Shown: piece by piece, positions 1 through 12,100 of the stretch | How the letters are laid out: every line of letters starts with the position of its first letter | Position numbering within the stretch: the first letter of the stretch is position 1 | Assembly (NCBI RefSeq): GCF_965363235.1 | Contig: NC_134841.1 | Span: 34,377,440 to 34,441,439, forward strand | Origin: Mytilus galloprovincialis | Lineage: Eukaryota; Mollusca; Bivalvia; Mytilida; Mytilidae | DNA length: 64,000 nucleotides | Reading direction: 5' to 3' | Notes under the pieces: generated by a model | Databases searched by the model: none | What the model saw: only the letters and a program-made list of their open reading frames with translations | Told to the model about the DNA's origin: nothing | Position numbers and translations under genes: made by a program

Positions 1-53
1 TTCAAACATCTAATGAAAACAAATCGTTATAACAATAACATAAGAGAACTTAC

Positions 54-161
54 ATCAGTGTTTGCGCCACCTACTGGAACACAACATACTTTTATTCCTC
101 TAAGAGCAATATTTGTTACAGTTTTATCTATTTCACTATCCCTCACTAAATTTAGCATAGT
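54..161 (-). CDS. VWA gene exon 11 (last exon inside the window)
   Basis: 108 nt between TACTTCCAG and GTAAGT, phase 0 at both ends. It encodes TMLNLVRDSEIDKTVTNIA and ends in GIKVCCVPVGGANTD, the C-terminal helix and last strand of the VWA fold. The donor shows that the gene continues to the left of the window. Confidence 0.75.
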
Positions 162-3100
162 CTGGAAGTAAAATAAAACGTTAAAAACAATATATTGACT
201 TTGGGGGACTTTTACGAGCACCGCTATAAGTAGTAGGTAAACATGAAATTGATGTACAACGGAATCAAAAACGATATACCCGTACAACATGCTAATCTGT
301 ATACTTTTTTGTAATTCTGAAAGCTCTTATTTGTCGTCTCTGAGAAGAAGAAAAAAATGTGAATAAAATTCCAACATGGCCATAAACACTGATATTAAAG
401 GGATAATCGTAACTGGAATTACGACTATCCCAATATGGCGACGGTAGATATAGGTAAAATCTTTTCAGTCATTTTTCTCAAATGAAGCATGTTTTTTGTC
501 AATAGTTACTCAGCTGCAAGGTTTTTATATACCATTACATCATATTTGAATCGTAACAGTGCAATGGAATTGTCTAAGCGCTTTGAAAATTGACGTTGAA
601 AAATTCGGGATGATAATCGTAACTCTATGGCATTTTTCTTCTTTGATAATCGTAATTCCTTTATCGGATAATAGTAACTGAAACATAACAAATGTGTCTT
701 TCGGCATTTCAATGGTTTTTTGTGTAAAAAATGCAAATGTCTAGTTTAACGACGACATTAACGCATATAAAAATAAATGAAGAAACTAACAGGTTAATAT
801 CTAGAACAAATTTACTTATATATTTCTATTTATAACTGACAACTATATGCATAACCTTTTAATATATACATGTACCTGTTAAAGATATGTAAAATGAAGC
901 AGCTGTCGAGTAAGTTGTTGGGGTAAGTAGATATATTTTTATTTTCTTCACAGTTTCAATGTTGTGTGCTAATTTAAGGGAGGAAAAAGGATTGATTAGC
1001 TATATTCCATATCCCAAAAGTGCAATCCTTTCAATTCATTTTTCAAAATGAAAGTCGCGTATATTACATTTTCATACGTCATATGTTTTGCCTCCAATAT
1101 CACGTTGTACTAAAATTCTGCGTGAAATGAACCATTTTAAGTTTCCATCAATAACTTTTTAAATGCATTATCGGATTTAACAGTTGTTACTTTTATCGGT
1201 AGATATGAGTGTTCATGTTTTTTTCTCTTATATTTCAATAAATATAGCCGTCCAATTTTTTCCCTTGGATTCACTTTTTTCTTTTTTATACTGATATAAT
1301 ATTTGATTTTAAAAATTAAATTCAAATGTTTTGATCAAATACACATGTACTTTATGATGTTTCTTTAAACAGTGTGGATGGGGATCTATAATAGTTACCA
1401 ATTTATTGTTACTATTGTTTATTATTATTAGGTAAGGATAATTTGTGTTTTCATTTAATAGAAAGGTACTAACTATATGGCAAGTGTGCAAGTACAAAAA
1501 TGTTTCTTGTTTAGTACCTTAAATATTTTTCTCTACAATATCTTCCATGCATTTGTATGCAGCATACTTTTCATATACCAAGTATTTATGAATTTTTTAA
1601 TTAGTTTGTTTCTAATATGGCGGAATATGCGTTATTTTTTCTCAACGTTGCATTATTTGAATAAGTAGTTTCTTGTAATTAATATTAAAGCCACATCAAT
1701 TTTATTTCTTGATTTTCGGGCTTTTGGCCAAACTATAAAAGAACACAAATCCATGTTTGTCAATGAACTCCACGTTAGAATGTGCTTCCCGGGGGCAGAA
1801 ATAGCACATATAGCCACCTGCAATACATGAATTAAAACAATATTTACTATATTGCCATGTTTTTATTCAGGATAAATTAATGTTTTTTTACCGTCTTCAT
1901 CAGAAATCTGATGTGGGACGGCACATGCGTTTTGCCTGACAATTATTGACATATATCATAACTTCCTTTAAAAGTGTCTCTTCGCTCATTCCCATATTTT
2001 GTGACATTCCTAGTTCTTGGAAATTTCTGTATATTAACATAGTTTGTGTTTTCCCCGTTTCTCAATTTCTTGAAGCTTACTCATCCTTCCAATTTTATGA
2101 TATACTAGTATGTAGCTGTTTTCATTAGAAATATTAATAATGTATGCATAAAAAGAAATTTTGTCATAAAAGAGGGACGAAAGATACCAAAGGGACAGTC
2201 AAACTCATAAATCTAAAACAAACTGACAACGCCATGGCTAAACATGAAAAAGACAAACAGAAAAACAATAGTACACATGACACAACATAGAAAACTAAAG
2301 AATAAACAACACGAACCCCACCAAAAACTAGGGGTGATCTCAGGTGCTCCGGAAGGGGTAAGCAAATCCTGCTCCACATGTGGCACCCGTCGTGTTGCTT
2401 ATGTGATTACAAATCCGGTAAATAGTCTAATTCGGTAGGTCACATTCATGAAAGGGAAGGGGATTGTAGTTACGACGTAAGGAACATATCCGATATCATT
2501 TGTGAAACGGTTATTCCATAACGGTCAACCAACTCGTGATGGCGTCCGTAAAATTTACGAAGAGATGATTTCAACTTCACCATTTGGAACTCTTGGTTTA
2601 ATAGCTTCCTTGTGAGCAGTAATCCTCTATCAAGAAAATCATGATAGGAAATGCAAGCACGGGAATATCGTATCAATTATGAGATATAAACCCCGTATGC
2701 AGGTACTGCTGGAATGTTGCTACTTAGAAATGGAAAGTTCACAATTGGAAAGCTGAAATCATCTCTTTTGTCGTAAAGTTTTGTTTTCAACCGACCCTCA
2801 TTGTCAATTTCTAGATGTAAGTCAAGATATGAAGCCGACTTAACTGTATCTGTACTATCCTTTATCTCCAATTCGATGGGATAGATGCGTTCCACATAGT
2901 CACCAAATTTAGAGTTAAAGGATACACATAGTCACCAAATTTAGAGTTAAAGGATATTGCTAACTTCTTATCTTTCTTCCTAAGAAGTTCCTGCATGAAG
3001 TCAGCGTCATAATAATAAAGAAACAAGTCGGCAAGTAGAGGGGCACAATTTGTTCCCATTGGGATGCCGACAGTCTGTTGAAAAACACGTCCTCCGAACG

Positions 3101-6100
3101 TTACAAATATGTTGTCAATCAAGAAATCAAGCATCTTGATAATATCGGTTTCAGAGAATTTTTTGTTTGAATCAGAGTGATTCTTAACAAAGTATGATTT
3201 ATCCCTCCCTAAGACAAGATACTTGTATCTACGTTGGCCATTCTTTTTTATGAAGCAAAGTAATACCAACTCTTTCAATTTGTCTTTTAGTTTGGAATGT
3301 GGAATACTTGTGTAAAGAGTAGAAAAGTCAAATATTTTAATACTGTTACAAGATGAAAGAGAGTTAGATTGTATGTACTCTAAAAGATCTTTGGAATTTT
3401 TAAGTATCCACATCTGATTCACGCCACCTCTAGAATAGGCAGTTTCACAATAACTTTGAAGCCCGTGTTTGATTGCTGATAAAATAGATGTTAATAATTT
3501 AGAAAGAGGTTTCGTGGAGCACATGGAAGACCCAGCAATATACCGTTGTTTGTAAGGACACTTATGTAGTTTAGGTATCCAATACAGTGATGGAAGATCC
3601 AGTTCTTCATCTTTGGTTGAAATACCAAAGGAACAAAGAACAGACCTATGATTATCCAGGATTTCCTCTTTGGTAAGTGTCGTGAGGGTATAAGTTGAGT
3701 TTCCAAGTGAATTGTCTATACATCATAAGATGTTGGAACGTTTCGTGATTAATTCATCGCCATAATTTCCTCACGTTATCAGATATACGTTTTTAGTGTC
3801 AGTATCAATAAAACACTTTTCAAATAACATTATCATATCGGTTACTTCGTGACTTTTTGATCTATAAAAAATATTTTAATCATAAGAAAATGGCTGTACC
3901 AGATCAGTTATATGACAGTTGTTATCCCTTCGTTTGATTTGTTTGAGCTTTCGATTTTGCCATTTGCTAAGGGACTTTCCGTATTGAATTTTCCACGGAA
4001 TTTGATATTTTTTTATTTTACATTTTTGGTATCATAAGAACACTCTTGGTCAATAACATCATCGAATAAGGAATACCATACAACCATAGTTTTTAAGCCA
4101 CAAAAAAAAAAATAATAATGCCAAGGGTTTTCTGTATACCAATCAAAGCTGGTATACCGATCAAGATATGATTGGTTCGTAACTTATCATGTCTATCAGT
4201 TACATCTGGATGTTTTATAACAAGATACATTTAGATGACTTTGGTTGTGTTAATTATAAGGAACAACCCCATAACCATTTATACTCCTAAAAAGTAATGT
4301 GAAAGTCTAATACCGGCAGTACAATGCCTACGATTTTTAGTAGAATTAAAACATGGAAAGGGTGACCTACAAAAACATGACTCTTTAAGATATCCTACTT
4401 TTCTGTTATCAGTTTACTCTTAGAAGAACTTGCAGATAGTTTGAAATTAATTTTGGCCTAATAAACGTTTCAAAATGTATATCAAAACTATTTTTTGGGT
4501 TTCTAATCATTAATTTTTTTTAAAGTAAATCTTTTATTTTAATATTCTACCACTTTAGGAAAGATATATACCTAGCAACAATTGCAATGATCACGAATCG
4601 AGTTTCAGGAATAACCCTGTTATGGCCATTTTGATGAAGTTAATCAAGAAAAGAGCTTCGGACGCCTGACATGCATGAAATGTCATTTTCATTCAATCAT
4701 TCATTACGTTTTCAAGAAGCATGATTGGACACAATTGCTGTAATAAAAGCTTCTTCAACGTGTGTATTAGGGCTTTTAGACACAAAATTTGGCCTTGACC
4801 ATTATAATATTGAAATGGCATTTATTGTTCAAATGCACATCTGGTACTGTAACATTAAAACTGGTACGGTTAATGTTATTAACTGTCTGCAGGAAACATT
4901 TTTCGGGCGGAACATTTCAAATGTTTCCGAAACTCCTTAAACTTATTTGATTTAAATTGTGTACAAACATATTTTTTGCATTAGATTGGGAACAGCATAT
5001 TCATGTGTATCCTGTATTGGGCTGTATCATTGTTATGTAATTCATTTAATTCATTTTTGACTGTAAGTACTCTTTACGAAAGTATAGTTTGGCGTATGAT
5101 CATTACAAACATCAACATATTGATGTAATACCAGTAATTTATTGTCTAAATGAGTTGTCTACCTGCTTTAAAACCAATACTTACCAGTAAAGACGATACT
5201 GATAGCGCACCAATACCGTCCCTGTCTTCCTCACCAGGGGCATCTACTCGAGTTGGCATTCCATCCGTTATCACAATAATATACGGAAGGAAATCATGGT
5301 GTTCGATGGTGGTGGGACCCACTGAAGAAAATTCATCATTGAATCCATTTAAGAATAACATGATAAATGTATAGATATAAATACAGTTTCTTCTGAACCC
5401 GAGTATAGCTTTGTTTTATAACTCACTTTCTTTACAGAAATTCATAAAAAAAAAACCTAAACATTAACATGCATTCGTTAAAATTCAATTTGTACTGTCA
5501 ATATCATATTAGTTAGACCCAAAACAAAAAGAGGACAACACTGCAACTCTACTTTTTATATATAGAAAATAGTAAGTTTAAGGATAATGCGTATATAAAT
5601 GTCTTCAAATAAACTTACAGTGAGTAATTCCAGACAATGCCATCAACAGACCAGCTGCTAGCGGTGACGGACCACCAGGTCTCAAATTGGCTGAAATGTA
5701 TTTCACATTTTGTAATGAAAAAAAATCATGTATTATAGGACCCAAACTAGAAAATAGATATAAATGTTTAAGCCATATTGATGTATCCATACGATTAATT
5801 TTGAATGACATCGTGTTGGAATTTGATTTACCATTATTATAAAACTTATGTTATGTCTACAATATTTTTTTTTATAATATTGAGCACTTAAACATATTGA
5901 ATGCTTTAGAACTTGATACATATATGTATTGTTTTCCTTTATAACGTATATAAATATTATAGTATATGCATAAGAGAGGCGAATGATATCAAAAGTATAT
6001 TCAAACCCAGAATTTAAAAAAATGACAATGCCATGGGAAAAATCGACGGAAAGACAAACAGTACACAAAACACATCAAATAAAACTTAAGACAGAGCAAC

Positions 6101-9100
6101 ACGAACTCCACTAAAAACCTGGGCTTATCTCAGGTGCTCCGAAAGGGTAAGCAGATCCTGGTTTAGATGGGACACTCGTCGTATTTCTCATGAAAGTACA
6201 AATCCGGTTATCAGACCCATTCGATAAGTGTCATTCGGGGAAAAGAAGACGGGACTGTGGTAACGATATCCTATAAACATCCGTCGTCAATTCTAAAACA
6301 GGCATTCCATAACAGTCAACCAAATCGCGATGGCGTCAGTAGATTTGCGAAGGGATTATTTTCACCACTTTTTGTTAAACAACTTCTTTGTAAGCAATAA
6401 CACTCTATCAAAGGAATCATGATAGAAAATGCATGCTCAGTAACATCGTATAAATTGTAAGATATACACTCCATATGCAGATGATGTTGGCCATGGAATG
6501 TCGCTACATAGAAATGGAAAAATCAGAATTCGGAGGCAAAAATCATATCTTTTAATTTCAATCGACCTTCATTTTAAATTTCTAGGTGCATGTCCATATA
6601 TGTGACAGTCTTAACAGTGTATGTTGTATCTTTCTTACCTATTTCAGTCTTGATACCATCGTAATCAGCCAGAGGATGCATGATCAATTCAGTTTCTTTT
6701 CCAAAATGAGCTAGTCCAACATTATCTCGTATTCCATATCTTAAACTGATCGTATGTAGACCTGTGCAAATCGTAATGTCAACAATAGTCAATGTGAAAA
6801 TATCTAAAGGAACTGTTAATAATAAATACAATGCCGAGTTGAATATCAAATTATTCAAAATGTTATTATTTTTAAATACACCTAATACTATGATTGAAAC
6901 TGCCTAATCAAAAGTTAAAATTAGTTTTTGCTGAGCTGTTTCTTTAGTTTTGTGTGGTCCTTTATGTTATATAAGTTTGCTTTTTTTCAAACTGTCCAGG
7001 GTCCAGACCATTTCTGCTTAAACTTATTCAACTGCTATATGTTTAAAAATGGAAGTTTGTATCATATATTTTTTGGTTATTTGTATAAGCCTATGCTCCT
7101 TTTAAACGTATGAAATAAGAAAATGGTGATTCCTGATTTACCTGTTTGTCACTTAAAGATAAACCTTTTGGTTTTTTTATGTAAAGAACATTGTCTTGTT
7201 ATGTCATGCTGATCTTTATTGTTGTTCGTGTCTGTATAAAGATGTAAAATGAGATTTGAAACATGCATTATAATAATTATGATACACTGTATAGGCATAA
7301 TGATTTAATTTTACCATCGACGAAGCTGGTAGCAGCTTTTATCATTGTGTCAAATTTTTCTCCTTTCATACTCTCTGATGTGTCCAACAGTAACATATAC
7401 TTATGACCACGGGAACTTATTTTTCCATGACTTAAAACCAATTTCATGGCAACTGCAAGATGAAAAGTACACCATTTGAAAGGTTTGCAACAATTACCTT
7501 ATACATTTTGTTTGCATAGTAGATAAACAAAAAAAATAAAAGCGGAAGATACCAGGATACATGAAAAATCCATAAGAAGATGTCAAACTGATAACGCCAA
7601 GTAAAATAATACAGAGAAAACTAACGACGGAGCAAACAGAGCGACATAAACAGCTGGTGGGATTTCATGTGTTCCTGAAGGGTAAGCAGATCCCGTTCCA
7701 CTTAAATATAAGAATTGTATTTCATCCATATAAATCACCAGCCACATCATACCGCAGTCCCACTAGGCCACGATCGCACTGCGATCTGTGCAAAAATGCA
7801 AATTTTGATTAGTGCGATCGTGTAGATCGCAGTCAGGTCGTATCACAGTCATGGTGAGGACTGTCGAGAATACCGCGGGAGTCAAGACGTCGCGTTTTAC
7901 CGTTATGTATCTAGGGTTGACGTCAGTGTGCGACGTCGCCTTAGCAGTTCTGTTATAATGAAGTAAACGTCAAACTGTATGGTTGTATTGTTTTCTGTAT
8001 ACGATATTAGAAGTTAGCCTCGACAAGGACTTCAAATCGTGATGAGCGTGGCCAACTTTGAACATGTTCAAAACAATCCTGATGCGGTCGTGGCGAAATC
8101 AGGTGGTAGTAGAAGCGTAGTGAGAGCGCTGTAAGGTCGTGGTAAGATCGCAAAGGTCGCTGTACCATCGTCGCGCGTGACATTCCTAGTTCTTGGAGTT
8201 TTCTGTTTCTAACATAGTTCGTGTGTTTCCCATTTCCAAATTTCTCGAAGCTTGTTCAACCTTCCAATTTTATGATATGATAGTATTTAGTGTTTTCATT
8301 AGAACTATCAATAATATATGCACAAAAAGAAATATCATAAGATGTTGAAACGTGATTAATTCATCACCATAATTTCATCATGTGCTATCATATATACTTT
8401 TTTAGTGTCAATATCAATAAAACACTATCCAGTTACGATTATCTTCTCATTTTTTAATACTATAATTACGATTATCTTTTTTCCGAGTTACGATTATCAT
8501 CCCGAATTTTTCAACGGCAATTTTCAAAGCGCTTAGACAATTCCAGTCATCGTTACGATTCAAATATGATGTAATGGTATAGAAAAGCCTTACAGCTGAG
8601 TAACTATTGACAAAAACATGCTGCATTTGAGAAAAATGACTGTAAAGATTTTACCTATATCTGCCGTCGCAATATTGGGATAATCGTAATTCCAGTTACG
8701 ATTATCTCTTTAATACCAGTGATCTATATGCTACACATGTCATTAAAATAAACGATATACTTACTTACAATACAGGTTTATAATTGCAGTGGTATTTCTT
8801 ACCCAGGAATAGATAACCAATGTTGTATTTTGCAGAACTTTCGGAATTTTAATGGGTTTTGAATGATCTTCAACTTCTTTCACGGATTTGTCCTTCCAAC
8901 TGTTTTTATTTGAGCACTACTATGTTTAGCTATTTAGTTATAATTATAGTATCTAAACGTGCAAGTAGCCTACCCGATTAGACGCCCGGTGTTCTGGAGA
9001 GTTTACAACAACCGAGTCGTTGCATTTGCTGGTAGACGTTATAAATTCTATGTTTTCTTCAAAGTATTCTTTTTATGAAATGTTTCATTTTTCGAAACCT

Positions 9101-12100
9101 GATGCATATAATGTATTGGTTGTATTTGGCACAACTTTTAGGGAGTGTCGTTTACTAAATTATAATCCTGGTACCTTTGATAACTATTTAATGCTTTTCA
9201 CCCTTCATAAAGTTCTATTCTGACAATATGAATATATAAAAGCAGGTATAGAATATTGGCCATTGGTATTAAGGTTGATTTTAATTTGATTTAATACCTT
9301 CAAGCAATATGTTCAATAATAAACATATTCTATTCTTTTATTTTACCTTCCATTTGCGACTGTGTTGCAATTTGCAACCATTCTTCGTATGAATGAACTT
9401 TCTGTACACTGTCAAAATCTAGAAGATAAAGATATGTAATTGGTAAAACAATAGAAGCATACGAATCACACTTACATATATTAGATAGTACTAGTTGTGT
9501 TAAACATTTATACATTACTTTTCTTTCAGGAGAACATGATAACATCCTCGCACTTAAGATTCAATTTGTATCTATATGTATGTGTCTACCTTTCCTAGTC
9601 TGCTACTTGTTGTTTTTAATTGCCTTATTTCTGTTTTGTAATCAGCTTTCGACTATTGATAGCAGAATGACTGAGTTCGCTAAATATATTCTCTTATTTG
9701 TTAACACCTTTGAAATGTAAAATAACTGACACTTTGAACTCAAATTATTCTCAACTATGTAATGTTCCAATTTTTATTCGCCATTGAAAACCTCTAACGT
9801 ATTTTTAAGACCATAAAATATTTTTCTATGATTCATACTTCCTTAAAACAAATAAAACAAATTATTTCTCAACTCCATCAAACAATATTTCTTTTCTGTC
9901 TCTTTAAAGATATTAAAAAAATATATTTGTTGAGTATTTATCCTCCCTGGTTTTAACTGTTTGTGATTTGACCGTTCCTGAAGTCTGTTCATCCACAAAA
10001 GAGTTCCAGAAATACGACATTCCTTAACGGTTATTCCCTTTCACCAACACTGTGTCAATATCACCTAATGCTGATTGCTAACCCCCAAGCATTTTATCAG
10101 CTCATTAGTAATAACTTCCCTTCTTACAAGGTTTAGTTTTCTTGGTCATAAAACCTATGGTTTGCTTATCATACTAAACAGTTACCTCTTTCGGCCATCT
10201 GAGCCATTGTCATCATTCTCATCTGTTTTCCAGATGCTCCAACGTTTGTTTCCTTTTGTTCATTCCTGACAAATAGATACACAGACTTAAGCACTAACAT
10301 TCATTGCATACTGTGAAATATAAGAAACTACGGTTCGAACTCCCTCAGATAATATAAATCTGACCTCAGAATTTTTAGCTAGATACTTTTATACCACTTA
10401 TGATCATATAGCGGTATTATATTATTTCAGCAAAGCCACGAAGAAAGTTTTGATATGCATTGATATTCAATGGTATAATTTTTAAGGGTTTATGATACTT
10501 TAAGAATTACTGAATATATATCTTGATGTTCTCCATTTTTTCTTTTTTCTTTAAAAATTTGTGTCAAACAACGAAATATTTTTGATTACATGTTTGTTTT
10601 TACGAAACATATATCATTAAATAATTTTATACCTTTCTTTCAAAGTATTGATAATTATATTAGGAGTAGGTTCTTTATGATCCTGGTGTTCCTCTGTTGT
10701 CATCAGTGGGTGTAACAGTTCTCCTTGAAAACATCTTTTCTTTCTATTACGACACATTCTGTTGTCAAAGTCGACATTGGTTCTGCATTGTTTGAAACCA
10801 CTTTTACATTTTATTATCTTTGGTTTCTCTTTTATTTCTTGTTTCGAAATGGCTGGATCTACTTTCCTTGTATCATTTTCTATCTGACGTCCGCGATTTA
10901 TTGCTGTTATCCGTGGATTGGAATTTTCCGAAGGTTTAGTTCCCGAACTATTGGGATGTCCACTGTTTAATCGGTGATCATTTGGATCTTTGACTGGTAC
11001 TACGTTATCTTTCTTGATTTTTGAACAACTTCCCTGTCCTTCTTCGTATGATTCTTTTATAGCACTTGTTTTGCGTGATATGATATTATCCTCTTTTGCT
11101 TGATTTCGTCCCGTCTGATCTGAATGTGTTTCTGATTTCAATGTATGTCCATTTAATTCTGTAGGCTTTATAGCTTTTGTTCGGTTCTTAGAGGCGATAG
11201 AAAATATATCTAATTTCTCTGATAACTTTTCAACTGTTCCAAGTATTGCTTTCAGCTGAGAAGAATTTCGGCATGAGTTGTTTTCAACTTTGACTAAACG
11301 ATTCTCGATGCCTTAAATAAAAATAGTCATTGTTATGTCAAAAACAAAACTGTTTGGTTTGAACTGAATATTTCAATGAGTCAGATAAAAATCAAAAACA
11401 ACGGTGAAAGAATACTACGTTAAAAACGATCATAATTGGACCTCAAATTTTCGCTGTCAAATGGTTCATAAAATTAAACGTTTTTTGTATCGTCAAGCAT
11501 GTCGATGTGGCAGCATTTATCTTTTTGTGTAAAATATTTCAACATTTAGTGTACATGACAGTCTACAAGAAAATTACATATTAACTCATTATTTTTAACA
11601 AATTTCATACTGCATTATTTCCACATATGTTATAGAAAAACAATCTAATAGAGATGATCTACCTGCAAGTCGTTTTATCTCATTACTCAGTTCACCTTTT
11701 CTGTAAAATAACAAAATTAATTATGAATTTGCTTTAATTTTATACAATGAGAAATAAACGCGCGCATAAATATGTATTAGTTTAATCACGCGCTATAATG
11801 GTCGTTGATGTTGCTTGTTAAATGTCAGTTTGAGAAGCACCACGTATGTGCCCGACAATCAGAAACGTACTTCTGACGTGCAACATTATCAGCCTAATAT
11901 GTTTTTAACATTTGCGAAGTTACAAATTTCTATAAACTTACATGTGTCTGACTTTTGTTCTGTCTTTGACACGGTTCTGAGTCTGTTTTAGATCTTGCAT
12001 ATCATTCTGTATAGTCTCCAACTAAAAAGATACTCATGTTCAACCAGTAGCATTGATAGAAATATGTCAATAGTGCACAACAAAATAGCATGCATACTTT

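Larger units (their letters stand above)
2159..3722 (-). mobile_element. Truncated Penelope-like retroelement in the VWA gene's last intron
   Basis: The 5'-truncated element carries degraded reverse transcriptase codons (3706 down to 2470) and then a non-coding 3' tail to about 2160. The flanking sequence exists uninterrupted at about 8178-8440, which shows where it inserted; a short repeat of TCATAA lies near both ends. The same 3' tail recurs in several places in this window in both orientations. Confidence 0.7.

Noticed and set aside
2164..2379. Hydrophobic minus-strand frame, also seen at 41270-41482 and 63348-63560
   Set aside because: It is the non-coding 3' tail of the Penelope-like family; the similarity between copies is repeat identity.
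4725..4940. 71-codon plus-strand frame in the VWA intron
   Set aside because: No recognisable motif, no splice context, and length within chance expectation.
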